A stretch of 64,000 bases of DNA from Streptomyces sp. NBC_01353 (GTDB lineage: Bacteria > Actinomycetota > Actinomycetes > Streptomycetales > Streptomycetaceae): assembly GCF_036237275.1 (NCBI RefSeq), contig NZ_CP108352.1, forward strand, positions 5,332,001 through 5,396,000. Reading direction: 5' to 3'. Made by a program: the position numbers and the translations under genes. The notes beneath the pieces were generated by a model that was not told the DNA's origin, made no database searches, and worked only from the letters and a program-made list of their open reading frames with translations. This document shows, one piece after another, positions 19,075-28,060 of this stretch. How positions within the stretch are numbered: position 1 is the first letter of the stretch; each line of letters starts with the position of its first letter.

Positions 19075-22000
19075 TCAGGCGCGCGTCGCGGGCGTGAGGG
19101 GTGGTACGGGCGAGGCGTCGACCGAGCGGGCGGCGCGGTCGAGCGCGCTCGCGAGAAGCGCCAGATCGGTGGGGCCGTTGCCCAGCTCGCGGACCGGTCG
19201 GCGGGTGGGCGGGTCGCCCATCCGCTCCCACTCCAGCGGGACGACGGTCGGCCGGAGGGTCGCCGTGCGGGGGATGCGGCCGGTGACCCGGCCGGACTGG
19301 AACGGGGTCACTCGGCCGTCCGGGTGCCCGAGCCGCCCCCGACCGGGCGCGGGCTCGTCGGGACCGGCGGCGACGGGGGCCGGGTCGAGCACGACCCGCA
19401 GCCGGGCGCCGTGGGCCAGCTCGGTGTCCGCCGTACGGTCCGGCCGCGCCGAGGTCACGACCAGATGCACCCCGAGCCGCTCCCCGGACCGCGCCACGGC
19501 CTCGAGCGCCCGCACGACGGACCCGGCGGCAGGCCGCCCGGGCGACCCGAGCGCGGGCGCCACGAGCGCGTCGAAGTCGTCGACGAGGACGACGAGACGG
19601 GGGAGGGGGGTGGTGCCGGCGGGGTGGCCGGCCGTGTCGGCGGCCGCGGGCCGGTGGGCGGTGCTTCCGGCTGCCTCGGCCCGCACGCGCGGGGCCGCGC
19701 CGCCGTACGGGTCCGGCTCCCCGCCGGGCCGGGGGACGCGGGCGGACGCCCGGTCCACGAGGTCGGGGTCGGCGGCGGGGTGGGTGGTCCGTCCGCTGGG
19801 CCGGTCGCCGATCGCACCGTCGCCGGTGCGGGTCGTGCGGCCGCTGGGGTGGTAGGTGAGGTCCTCGGCCCCGGTCCCGGGGCCGGGCACCCGTCCGCTG
19901 GGGCGGTCGGCGATGTCGCCGTCGCCGCGACGCGGCAGCCTGCCGCTCGGACGGTCACCGAGATCGTCGCCACTGGTGCGCGGGTCGGGCACGCCTGGGT
20001 GGTCACCGCTGCGCGGCGTCCGCCCGCTGGGGTGGTACGTGAGGTCCTCGGCGCCGGTTCGGGTGGTCCGTCCGCTGGGCCGGTCGTCGATCCTGCCGTC
20101 GCCGGATTGGGCCGTCCGCCCGCTCGGCCGGTCGTCGATCCTGCCGTCACCGGCTCGGGCCGTCCGCCCGCTCGGGTGGTACGTGAGGTCGTTCGCGCCC
20201 GGGCTGGGGCGGGCGCCTACGGGGCCTTCTCCCGTGCGGAGTGTGCGGCCGCTCGCTGCGTCCTCCACGGGGGCCGTGGCCCGAGCGGCCGGGGACACCG
20301 ATTCCGCCGCACTCGGGGAGCGCTGGCCGATCAGGCGCCCCGTCGTCCGGCGGTCGGAGAAGTGAAGGTCGCCCAGGATCTCAGCGCGGCGCTTCAGCTC
20401 GGCGCCCAGCGCCTGGGCGAACTCCCGCATCCGGACCGGGTCCGAGGCGACCAGGTGCTCGGTGACGTGCGGCAGCTCCGTACACGCCGCCAGGCCCTCG
20501 CCGCGCTCACCTCCCGCGCCGTCGACAAGGAGCAGGCCCAGCCGGTCGGGCCGCCCGCCGGCCGCCAGCGAGGCGGCGATCGAGCGCAGCAGCTCCGTGC
20601 GTCCGCTGCCCGCGGGCCCTTCGATCAGCAGGTGCGGGCCTTCCTCGGTCAGGTCCACCGACACCGGCCCGCGCGGTCCGGCGCCCAGGACGGCCGTGCC
20701 CTCCCCGGCGGCGGCCCAGCGGGCCATCAGCGAGGCGGGCGTGGCCCGGGCGAGACCGAGCTCGTCGAGCAGCCGGGCGGACCGGGGCAGCGCGGCCGCG
20801 GCCGTCCGCCCGTGTGCGGCGGGGGCGTCGGTGCGCAGCGGAGCCACCGCCCGCCCGAAGCGCTCGGCCCAGGCGACCGAGACCGCGTCCACCACGCCGA
20901 CGGTCCCGTGGCCCGCGGCCCGGCCCCCCGCCGTACGCAGCAGCCGCAGCGCCGTCGCCACATCGCCGCTCAGCAGCGCCACGGCCCCGCACTCGCGGAA
21001 GGCGAGCGAGGCCGCGCAGGCGGTCTCGTACGTCGCGGCGACCGGGGAGACCGGCGAGGCGGCCGGCGCCTCGGCCAGGCAGAGCAGATGGATCCCCGCC
21101 GCCGCCCCCGCCCCGGCGAGCCGGGCCGTGGTCTCGCGCAGCGCCGCCGAACCGGGGTCGCCGTCCACGATCACGACCGTGGCCGGACCTTCGTAACGGG
21201 CCGCGGCCTCGGCGACGGTCGCCCGGTCGGCGCTCGGCCATCCCGGCCCGAGAGGTCCGTCGTCCAGCCTGCGGGTGAGCTCGGCGGTACGGGCATGAGC
21301 CTGATCGCGGTCGTACGCGAGGAGGAGCCGGCAGTCCTGGCCGTGCGCCGGGCGCAGATGCGGGAGCCAACCGAGCCAGCCCCAGGCACGGCGCCGCTCC
21401 TCCAGGGGACGGCTCCGGTCCGCGCTGATCAGCACGATCTCCAGGTCGGAGGGGGAGTGCAGGGCGGTCAGCTGGGCCACCACTGAGCGGGCGAGCCCGG
21501 CCAGCCGCTTGCCCGGGCCGGCGAGCCCGAGCGATCCGGCCTCGCGGAGCCCGACGGTGACGGGCACCCCGGACAGCTCGGCCCGGTCGGTCGTGCCGAG
21601 CCGGACGACGAGGGACTCCGGATGATCCGGGCCCCGCTCCCAGAGCCGCGGGCCGGGGCCGAGCGCGGTGAGCAGCACGGCGGCCGGGTCGGGCCAGGTC
21701 TCGGCGGCCTGCGGGTGATCCCCGGCCCGGTCCGTACCGGACGGGGCGCCGTCGTTCGCGCCGGCCTCGGCCCCGGGGACAGGCAGGTCCTCGCGGGGGC
21801 CGCTGAACCGTCGGGCCCAGGCCCCGATGCCGCGCTTGCCGCGCGGGGGCGTCGCCTGGCGCGGGGTCTGCCGGGTCCTGCTGTGCCCCTCGCCCGAGCC
21901 CTCGCCGTCCCCGGGCTCCTCGGCGCGCGCGTGCGTGGGGGAGGACGTGGAGGAAGGGGCGCCGCCATGGGTCGCGTCCTGGGACACGGAGGCGTACGGC

Positions 22001-22779
22001 CAGGTGTCACGCGCCTGCGAGTGCCCGTACACGCCGCCCTCCTGGCCCGCGCCGGGCAGTGCGGAGCCGCCGAGGGCCGCACCGCTTTCCGTGACCGAGC
22101 CCGCACCCGTCCCGTACCGTCCCGAGCCGTACGGGTCGACCCGCAGGTGCCCCTCGCCGTCCGGGGTCGTCGGCAGGGAGTCCGTACCGCAGCCGCCCGG
22201 TCCCGCAAGCCGCAGGGCGGACTCGCCGAGGCGCAGCAGGGCCCCGGGCAGCAGGCGGACGGGGCGGTCGCCGACCGCCGTGCCGTCCAGCGTCGTGCCG
22301 TTCGTGGAGCCGAGGTCCGCGACCGTGACCCGGCCGTCGGCCCCGACGGTCACCGTGCAGTGCACCCGGGAGACGTCTGGGTCGTCGAGCGGGACGTCCG
22401 CGTCCAGGGAGCGGCCGATCCTGATCGGGCCGCCGTGCAGCAGATGAACCCCACCCGCGTCCGGCCCCGCGACCACGTGGAGCCGGGCCGCGGCGCCTTC
22501 GCCGAGGCGGTCGTCCTCGCCGGGGACCTGGAGTGTGAGGACCGCGCCGTCGACGAGCGGGGGCTCGCCGAGCGCGCAGCGCCGGGCGTCGAGCCGCTCG
22601 CCGCCCGCGTAGAGCACGGTCGTGCCCGAGGTGGAGGTGTCCGGGCCGGAGAGGGCCGCGGCCAGACCGGAGGCCACGGCGGCCAGCGCCGTCCCCGCCG
22701 GGGCCGTGACGAGCACGTCGCACGCGCGCCCCGCGCCGTGGCCGGCGTGCGGCGCGAGGACGGTCAGCCGGATCTGCAT
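19075..22779 (-). CDS. FHA-FtsK/EssC-like ATPase with repeat insertion
   Basis: A 1234-residue cytosolic protein. Residues ~100-190 form an FHA phosphothreonine-binding domain (IRIGRSLDADVPLDDPDVSRVH, STNGT). A long disordered Ser/Pro/Gly linker follows, then a degenerate FtsK/EssC-like domain and a second one. The second has Walker A GPAGSGRTELL near residue 715, with Arg in place of the usual Lys, and a Walker B-like RLVVLVDDFDALV near 1065. Between them is a ~170-residue tandem PSGR repeat. No membrane spans are evident. The start at 22779 (MQIRLTV) has AAGGGA upstream; the in-frame ATG at 22962 would add an untypical tail. It is divergent from pkaA/pkaB, which may phosphorylate its FHA ligands (inference). 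Confidence 0.8.
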   Translation of the reverse strand: MQIRLTVLAPHAGHGAGRACDVLVTAPAGTALAAVASGLAAALSGPDTSTSGTTVLYAGGERLDARRCALGEPPLVDGAVLTLQVPGEDDRLGEGAAARLHVVAGPDAGGVHLLHGGPIRIGRSLDADVPLDDPDVSRVHCTVTVGADGRVTVADLGSTNGTTLDGTAVGDRPVRLLPGALLRLGESALRLAGPGGCGTDSLPTTPDGEGHLRVDPYGSGRYGTGAGSVTESGAALGGSALPGAGQEGGVYGHSQARDTWPYASVSQDATHGGAPSSTSSPTHARAEEPGDGEGSGEGHSRTRQTPRQATPPRGKRGIGAWARRFSGPREDLPVPGAEAGANDGAPSGTDRAGDHPQAAETWPDPAAVLLTALGPGPRLWERGPDHPESLVVRLGTTDRAELSGVPVTVGLREAGSLGLAGPGKRLAGLARSVVAQLTALHSPSDLEIVLISADRSRPLEERRRAWGWLGWLPHLRPAHGQDCRLLLAYDRDQAHARTAELTRRLDDGPLGPGWPSADRATVAEAAARYEGPATVVIVDGDPGSAALRETTARLAGAGAAAGIHLLCLAEAPAASPVSPVAATYETACAASLAFRECGAVALLSGDVATALRLLRTAGGRAAGHGTVGVVDAVSVAWAERFGRAVAPLRTDAPAAHGRTAAAALPRSARLLDELGLARATPASLMARWAAAGEGTAVLGAGPRGPVSVDLTEEGPHLLIEGPAGSGRTELLRSIAASLAAGGRPDRLGLLLVDGAGGERGEGLAACTELPHVTEHLVASDPVRMREFAQALGAELKRRAEILGDLHFSDRRTTGRLIGQRSPSAAESVSPAARATAPVEDAASGRTLRTGEGPVGARPSPGANDLTYHPSGRTARAGDGRIDDRPSGRTAQSGDGRIDDRPSGRTTRTGAEDLTYHPSGRTPRSGDHPGVPDPRTSGDDLGDRPSGRLPRRGDGDIADRPSGRVPGPGTGAEDLTYHPSGRTTRTGDGAIGDRPSGRTTHPAADPDLVDRASARVPRPGGEPDPYGGAAPRVRAEAAGSTAHRPAAADTAGHPAGTTPLPRLVVLVDDFDALVAPALGSPGRPAAGSVVRALEAVARSGERLGVHLVVTSARPDRTADTELAHGARLRVVLDPAPVAAGPDEPAPGRGRLGHPDGRVTPFQSGRVTGRIPRTATLRPTVVPLEWERMGDPPTRRPVRELGNGPTDLALLASALDRAARSVDASPVPPLTPATRA
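19720..20200 (-). repeat. Coding tandem repeat, PSGR units
   Basis: Inside the FHA-FtsK gene about nine imperfect units of roughly 14-27 residues follow one another, each centred on PSGR (one is ASAR). Typical units read DRPSGRTTRTGDG and TYHPSGRT. Near-identical nucleotide stretches recur, such as the codons for SGRTTRTG and for RIDDRPSGRT, so the array probably grew by slippage or unequal crossing over. Confidence 0.85.
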
Positions 22780-23219
22780 CGCCGTCAGCGGTCCCTTCCG
22801 CGTGATGCCCGGCAGGGGAACGCCCTGTGTCTCCCCCCACCCGGCACGGACGCGTCGTCCGGTACAGGTCGGCACGGCGCAGGGGCTCCCGACCCCTCGA
22901 TGCGACGTGCTGTGTGCATCCTCGCACCTGCCACTGACAACCCGCCCGCGGGTCGCCTCCAAGTGATCTTGAATGGTCGACTGTGGACGTAAAAGTGCCT
23001 GGTTGGGTACGCCTTACGACGGCCCCGGCAACCAGCGGTGCGACAAACGCGTCTTCTTTTCGGACAAGTCGGCACCCGGAATCAGCCGCCTCGGGGTCGA
23101 CCGTTGACCCGTTCGACGGCACTAAAGTGGGTCGGACACCCGGACGGGTCACAACAGATGTCACAACAGATGACAGGGACCCAGGGGCCCAGGACCACGA
23201 TCAGCAGGGAGCGCGTGAC
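22780..23219. other. Divergent intergenic region, FHA-FtsK / pkaA
   Basis: 440 bases with no supported gene. TTGACC at about 23104 and TAAAGT at about 23122 are promoter-like but too close together for a normal pair. A perfect 12-bp tandem repeat TCACAACAGATG is at 23149-23160 and 23161-23172, just upstream of the pkaA ribosome site, and could be an operator or a leader feature. Upstream frames of pkaA read into this region but lack a plausible start. Confidence 0.5.
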
Positions 23220-24899
23220 GTGCGGCCAATCGGCAGCAAGTACCTGCTCGAGGAGCCGCTCGGACGCGGCGCCACGGGCACCGTCTGGCGAGCCCGCCAG
23301 CGTGAGGCGGCGGGCGCCGAGGCGGCCGTGCAGGGCCAGCCCGGCGAGACCGTGGCGATCAAGGTCCTCAAGGAGGAGCTGGCCAACGACGCGGACATCG
23401 TGATGCGCTTCCTGCGCGAGCGGTCCGTGCTCCTGCGGCTCACCCACCCGAACATCGTGCGCACCCGCGACCTGGTCGTCGAGGGCGATGTCCTCGCCCT
23501 GGTCATGGACCTCGTCGAGGGCCCGGACCTGCACCGCTACATCCGCGACAACGGCCCGCTCACCCCGGTCGCCGCCGCCCTGCTCACCGCGCAGATCGCC
23601 GACGCGCTCGCCGCCAGCCACGCCGACGGCGTCGTCCACCGCGACCTCAAGCCCGCCAACGTGCTCCTCGCCGAGCAGGGTGGCCAGATGCACCCGATGC
23701 TCACGGACTTCGGCATCGCGCGCCTCGCGGACTCCCCGGGCCTGACCCGTACGCACGAATTCGTCGGCACGCCCGCGTACGTCGCGCCGGAGTCCGCCGA
23801 AGGCCGCCCCCAGACCTCCGCCGTCGACATCTACGGCGCGGGCATCCTGCTCTACGAGCTGGTCACCGGCCGGCCGCCGTTCGCCGGCGGCTCGGCCCTG
23901 GAGGTCCTGCACCGGCACCTCAGCGAGGAGCCGCGCCGTCCCTCGACCGTGCCCGGCCCGCTGTGGACGGTCATAGAGCGCTGCCTCAGCAAGAACCCGG
24001 ACTACCGGCCCAGCGCCGAGAACCTGGCCCGCGGACTGCGCGCGGTCGCCGCGGGCATCGGCGTGCACTCCACCCCCGCCCAGATCGAGGCGGCCGACGG
24101 CGTCGGAGCGCTGCTCGCCCCCGACCCGGCGCCGGCGCCGGTCCCGGAGACCCCGGGGGCCGCCGACCCGACCCAGGTGCTGCCCAGCGGGGCGGGCGAC
24201 CGCTTCGACCCCGCCGCGGCGACCAGCGTCATGCCGACCAGCGGCCCGGCGGGCGCCGGCGCCGACCCGACCGCGGTCATGCCGCCCGTACCGCCGCAGC
24301 CGCCGCAGGGCGGCACCGGCGAGGAGCCGCACCCCTGGCAGAACCAGCTGCGCGCGGCCCGTGACCGCAACGAGCAGACGCAGGTGCAGTACCTGGACCC
24401 GAGCCAGGACCCGCTGCGCCGCCGTCCGCAGCGCCAGCCGCAGCCGCCGCAGCACCAGCCGCAGCGTCAGCAGCCGTACGGGCAGCAGCCTCAGCAACCT
24501 CAGCCGTACCAGCAGCAGCCCCCGCGGCCCCCGCAGCGCCAGCAGTACGCCCCGCAGCCGCAGCAGTACGCGCCGCAGCCCCAGCAGCAGTACGCGCCCC
24601 CGCAGCCGCCGCCCCAGTCCCAGCCTCCGGCCCCGCGTGAGCCGCGTCCGCCGCGTCAGCGCAGCTCCAACCCGATGCGGATCCCGGGTCTGGGCTGTCT
24701 GAAGGGCTGCCTCTTCACGATCGTGCTCTTCGTCGTCGCGGGCTGGCTCATCTGGGAGCTGACCCCGCTCCAGGACTGGGTGGCCCAGGGCAAGGGCTAC
24801 TGGGAGGCCATCGGCGACATGATCTCGTCCGTCTCCACGTGGGTCTCCGAGCTCGGCGGCACGGAGGGTGGTACTACTACCGGCGGTACGGGGCAGTAG
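23220..24899 (+). CDS. pkaA: Serine/threonine protein kinase PkaA
   Basis: A 559-residue Hanks-type kinase. The kinase domain covers about residues 8-275: glycine loop EPLGRGATGTVW, VAIKVL lysine, catalytic HRDLKPANVLL, DFGIARL and the APE-like APESAEG. A Pro/Gln-rich linker (PQQ, QQYAPQP repeats) of ~150 residues leads to one membrane span (LFTIVLFVVAGWLIWELT) near residue 490 and a short Gly/Thr tail. There are no PASTA repeats. The GTG at 23220 (VRPIGSKY) has GGGAG upstream. Order and sizes match pkaA-pkaB of S. coelicolor as I recall them. Adjacent to pkaB and divergent from the FHA-FtsK gene. Confidence 0.9.
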   Translation: MRPIGSKYLLEEPLGRGATGTVWRARQREAAGAEAAVQGQPGETVAIKVLKEELANDADIVMRFLRERSVLLRLTHPNIVRTRDLVVEGDVLALVMDLVEGPDLHRYIRDNGPLTPVAAALLTAQIADALAASHADGVVHRDLKPANVLLAEQGGQMHPMLTDFGIARLADSPGLTRTHEFVGTPAYVAPESAEGRPQTSAVDIYGAGILLYELVTGRPPFAGGSALEVLHRHLSEEPRRPSTVPGPLWTVIERCLSKNPDYRPSAENLARGLRAVAAGIGVHSTPAQIEAADGVGALLAPDPAPAPVPETPGAADPTQVLPSGAGDRFDPAAATSVMPTSGPAGAGADPTAVMPPVPPQPPQGGTGEEPHPWQNQLRAARDRNEQTQVQYLDPSQDPLRRRPQRQPQPPQHQPQRQQPYGQQPQQPQPYQQQPPRPPQRQQYAPQPQQYAPQPQQQYAPPQPPPQSQPPAPREPRPPRQRSSNPMRIPGLGCLKGCLFTIVLFVVAGWLIWELTPLQDWVAQGKGYWEAIGDMISSVSTWVSELGGTEGGTTTGGTGQ

Positions 24900-24915
24900 T
24901 ACTGCCGATTTATCG

Positions 24916-24945
24916 ACTTCCGAGGGGTGATTTCCCCTCGGAAGT
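24916..24945. terminator. Perfect 12-bp inverted repeat between pkaA and pkaB
   Basis: ACTTCCGAGGGG at 24916-24927 and its exact complement at 24934-24945 flank a six-base loop TGATTT. It lies 17 bases past the pkaA stop and 60 before pkaB. It could terminate or attenuate transcription between the kinases, or stabilise the pkaA 3' end. No T-run follows, and an operator role cannot be excluded. Confidence 0.6.
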
Positions 24946-25006
24946 GACGACCAGCGGCTGTGGACGCGTAACTTTGTCGCGACCGCCAGCCGCTGAGGGA
25001 GCAGTC

Positions 25007-26278
25007 TTGGCACGGAATATCGGCAGCCGCTACACGGCCCACCAGATCCTCGGGCGGGGCAGCGCCGGCACGGTGTGGCTCGGCGAGGGCCCCGAGGGCC
25101 CCGTCGCCATCAAGCTGCTGCGCGAGGACCTGGCCTCGGACCAGGAGCTCGTCGGACGCTTCGTCCAGGAGCGCACCGCGCTGCTCGGTCTCGACCACCC
25201 CCGCGTGGTCGCCGTCCGCGATCTCGTCGTCGACGGCAACGACCTCGCGCTCGTCATGGACCTGGTCCGCGGCACCGACCTGCGCACCCGCCTCGACCGG
25301 GAGCGCAGGCTCGCCCCCGAGGCGGCCGTCGCGATCATCGCCGACGTCGCGGACGGGCTCGCCGCCGCGCACGCCGCCGGAGTCGTCCACCGCGACGTCA
25401 AGCCGGAGAACATCCTGCTCGACATGGAGGGCCCGCTCGGCCCCGGCGGGGCCCACCCGGCGCTCCTCACCGACTTCGGTGTCGCCAAGCTCATCGACAC
25501 CCCGGGCCGCACCAAGGCCACCCGGATCATCGGCACGCCGGACTACCTGGCCCCCGAGATCGTCGAGGGCCTGCCGCCGCGAGCAGCCGTCGACATCTAC
25601 GCCCTCGCGACCGTCCTGTACGAGCTCCTGGCCGGCTTCACGCCCTTCGGCGGCGGCCACCCGGGCGCCGTGCTGCGCCGCCACGTCACGGAGACGGTCG
25701 TCCCGCTGCCGGGCATCCCCGAGGAGCTGTGGCAGCTGATCGTCCAGTGTCTGGCCAAGGCCCCGGCCTCGCGGCTGCGCGCCTCGGAGCTGGCCAGCCG
25801 GCTCCGGGAGTGCCTGCCGCTCCTCGCCGGGCTGCCGCCGCTGGACGTCGACGAGCCGGACGACGCGGAACAGACGACGGAGGGGTACGAGGACGAGTCG
25901 TACGCGACCCGTTCCGGCCAGGGCGCGGGCTCCGGGCCCGGCTCGGGTCCGGGTGAGGGTGCGCCGCGCCGGGCCGCCGTCCCGCTGGTCCCCGGCGCCT
26001 CGCCCGACTCCAACCGGGACACCCACACCTCCATGCGCGTCCCCGCCCCCGACGAGCTGGCCGGCGGCCCCCTGGGCACCGCCCGGGCCCCCCGCCCGTC
26101 CGGCGCCAGGAGACCCGGCTCGGCCCGCCACAAGGCGGAGGCGGTCCGCAAGCGCCGCATCACCCTCTCGATCGTGGCAGTCGTGCTCCTGGGCGCCGTG
26201 GGGGCCGGCGGCTACCTGGCGACCGCCGAGGACTCCGACGTACCGCCGCAGGACTCCAAGACCTCCACGCAGCCGTAG
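25007..26278 (+). CDS. pkaB: Serine/threonine protein kinase PkaB
   Basis: A 423-residue Hanks-type kinase. Visible motifs are LGRGSAGTVWLG, VAIKLL, HRDVKPENILL, DFGVAKL and a C-lobe ending near residue 275. An acidic Gly/Ser-rich linker, a basic patch (RRPGSARHKAEAVRKRR) and one membrane span (ITLSIVAVVLLGAVGAGGYLA) near residue 390 follow, then a short extracellular tail. Start chosen is TTG at 25007 because GAGGGAG lies six bases before it and translation then begins ARNIGSRY, parallel to PkaA. It sits 107 bases after pkaA and shares its orientation. Confidence 0.9.
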   Translation: MARNIGSRYTAHQILGRGSAGTVWLGEGPEGPVAIKLLREDLASDQELVGRFVQERTALLGLDHPRVVAVRDLVVDGNDLALVMDLVRGTDLRTRLDRERRLAPEAAVAIIADVADGLAAAHAAGVVHRDVKPENILLDMEGPLGPGGAHPALLTDFGVAKLIDTPGRTKATRIIGTPDYLAPEIVEGLPPRAAVDIYALATVLYELLAGFTPFGGGHPGAVLRRHVTETVVPLPGIPEELWQLIVQCLAKAPASRLRASELASRLRECLPLLAGLPPLDVDEPDDAEQTTEGYEDESYATRSGQGAGSGPGSGPGEGAPRRAAVPLVPGASPDSNRDTHTSMRVPAPDELAGGPLGTARAPRPSGARRPGSARHKAEAVRKRRITLSIVAVVLLGAVGAGGYLATAEDSDVPPQDSKTSTQP

Positions 26279-26350
26279 GGCGACCTCCCGCAGCGCCAGG
26301 GTGCGGGCGGGCGGGTCCGGTCGCTTGCCACGAGCCGTTACGCTGGACGC

Positions 26351-27457
26351 GTGGCAGTCGTCGATGTATCCGAAGAGCTGAAGTCCCTCTCCTCGACCAT
26401 GGGGTCGATCGAGGCCGTCCTGGACCTCGAAAAGCTGAGGGCCGACATCGCCGTGCTCGAAGAGCAGGCCGCGGCCCCGTCCCTCTGGGACGACCCGGAG
26501 GCGGCGCAGAAGATCACCAGCAAGCTTTCGCACCTCCAGGCCGAGGTCCGCAAGGCCGAGGCCCTGCGCGGCCGGATCGACGACCTCGCGGTGCTCTTCG
26601 AGCTCGCCGAGGAGATGGACGACCCGGACACCCGCGTCGAGGCCGAGACGGAGCTCGTCTCCGTCCGCAAGGCGCTGGACGAGATGGAAGTCCGCACCCT
26701 GCTCTCCGGCGAGTACGACGAGCGCGAGGCGCTGGTCAACATCCGCGCCGAGGCGGGCGGCGTCGACGCCGCCGACTTCGCGGAGCAGCTCCAGCGCATG
26801 TACCTGCGCTGGGCCGAGCGCCACGGCTACGGCACGGAGGTCTACGAGACCTCGTACGCGGAAGAGGCCGGCATCAAGTCGACCACCTTCGTGGTCAAGA
26901 CGCCGTACGCCTATGGCACGCTCTCGGTCGAGCAGGGCACGCACCGTCTGGTCCGTATCTCGCCCTTCGACAACCAGGGTCGCCGCCAGACGTCGTTCGC
27001 GGGCGTCGAGATCCTCCCGGTCGTGGAGTCGTCCGACCATGTGGAGATCGACGAGTCCGAGCTGCGCGTGGACGTCTACCGCGCGTCGGGCCCGGGCGGC
27101 CAGGGTGTCAACACGACCGACTCGGCGGTGCGCATCACGCACATCCCGACCGGCATCGTGGTCTCCTGCCAGAACGAGCGCTCCCAGATCCAGAACAAGG
27201 CGAGCGCCATGAACGTCCTCCAGGCCAAGCTCCTCGAGCGCCAGCGCCAGGAGGAGCGCGCCAAGATGGACGCCCTGAAGGGCGACGGCGGCAGCTCCTG
27301 GGGCAACCAGATGCGCTCGTACGTCCTCCACCCGTACCAGATGGTCAAGGACCTCCGGACGGACTTCGAGGTCGGCAACCCCCAGTCGGTCCTGGACGGC
27401 GAGATCGACGGCTTCCTGGAGGCGGGCATCCGCTGGCGGAAGCAGCAGGAGAAGTAA
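26351..27457 (+). CDS. prfB: Peptide chain release factor 2
   Basis: A 368-residue class I release factor that reads UGA and UAA stop codons and triggers peptide release. It shows the SPF codon-recognition tripeptide ([12 protein letters not shown]), the GGQ catalytic loop ([16 protein letters not shown]) and the coiled N-terminal domain. The gene is one continuous frame with no in-frame UGA early on, so there is no programmed frameshift as in E. coli prfB. The start is GTG at 26351 with no Shine-Dalgarno. TACGCT ends six bases before it, suggesting a leaderless mRNA. A very strong terminator follows. Confidence 0.97.
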   Translation: MAVVDVSEELKSLSSTMGSIEAVLDLEKLRADIAVLEEQAAAPSLWDDPEAAQKITSKLSHLQAEVRKAEALRGRIDDLAVLFELAEEMDDPDTRVEAETELVSVRKALDEMEVRTLLSGEYDEREALVNIRAEAGGVDAADFAEQLQRMYLRWAERHGYGTEVYETSYAEEAGIKSTTFVVKTPYAYGTLSVEQGTHRLVRISPFDNQGRRQTSFAGVEILPVVESSDHVEIDESELRVDVYRASGPGGQGVNTTDSAVRITHIPTGIVVSCQNERSQIQNKASAMNVLQAKLLERQRQEERAKMDALKGDGGSSWGNQMRSYVLHPYQMVKDLRTDFEVGNPQSVLDGEIDGFLEAGIRWRKQQEK

Positions 27458-27486
27458 GCAGGCAGCCGATCGCCTCACGACTCCAC

Positions 27487-27526
27487 GGCGCCGGGCCCCG
27501 CACACAAGCGTGCGGGGCCCGGCGCC
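27487..27526 (+). terminator. Terminator after prfB
   Basis: Perfect 17-bp inverted repeat: 27487-27503 pairs with 27510-27526 across a six-base loop ACAAGC. No T-run. Confidence 0.85.
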
Positions 27527-28060
27527 GTTCGCTGTACCCCCGCGGCCGAGGTTGCCCGGGAAGCCGGCGGACTCCGGAACCGGGCCGACTCACATCGGGG
27601 CGCGGGAGAGCGACCTGAGGGACGGCCAGTTTCTCGGTGTGGAGCCCCTGCTGACGACGGATCAGCATCAGTCTCTGAACGGCCACGACCACGCGAACAA
27701 CAGCCCGGAGGCAGCCGGCGACCCGATGGGCTCGAAGGGGCCCGGGTCGTTCGCTTGCGCAAGCGGAACGGGCGTGAGCGGGCCGCTTTGTCGACAAGGG
27801 AACTGGCGTGGCGGGGCCCGAAGTTCAGCGTTTACGTCACAGTTGCATCCCCGCATGGCGGGCAACTGGTGATCTTTCGGGCATCGCACGCGCAACGTCC
27901 TTGACGCGTATGCGGAAACTCGGGAGGGTGGCCGATGGCATGCGTATCTCTGGGGCGCGTGTGAAACGGGGGCAGGCTCGGCGTTGTGAGAGAGCCCTCC
28001 GTGCCCGAGGCCCCGAGCGCTGCTCCACTGACGAGATTAGCTACTGGGGGTAGCAGCCAG
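27527..28060 (+). other. Intergenic region before the LAETG surface protein
   Basis: 534 bases with no supported gene. Inverted repeats include CGCTTGCGCAAGCG near 27753 and a two-part hairpin at 27841-27867 (AGTTG with CAACT outside, CCCGC with GCGGG inside). Short frames in this region show no family resemblance or ribosome site. Confidence 0.5.
27901..27929 (+). promoter_or_regulatory. Candidate promoter of the TTEG-repeat surface protein
   Basis: TTGACG at 27901-27906 and GAGGGT at 27924-27929 are separated by 17 bases, close to the housekeeping consensus. Transcription would begin near 27936, giving a leader of about 125 bases before the ATG at 28061. The hairpin at 27841-27867 lies upstream. 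Confidence 0.5.

Noticed and set aside
27510-27872. 120-codon frame between prfB and the TTEG-repeat gene
   Set aside because: It starts inside the prfB terminator hairpin, has no ribosome site and no recognisable domain or composition bias.
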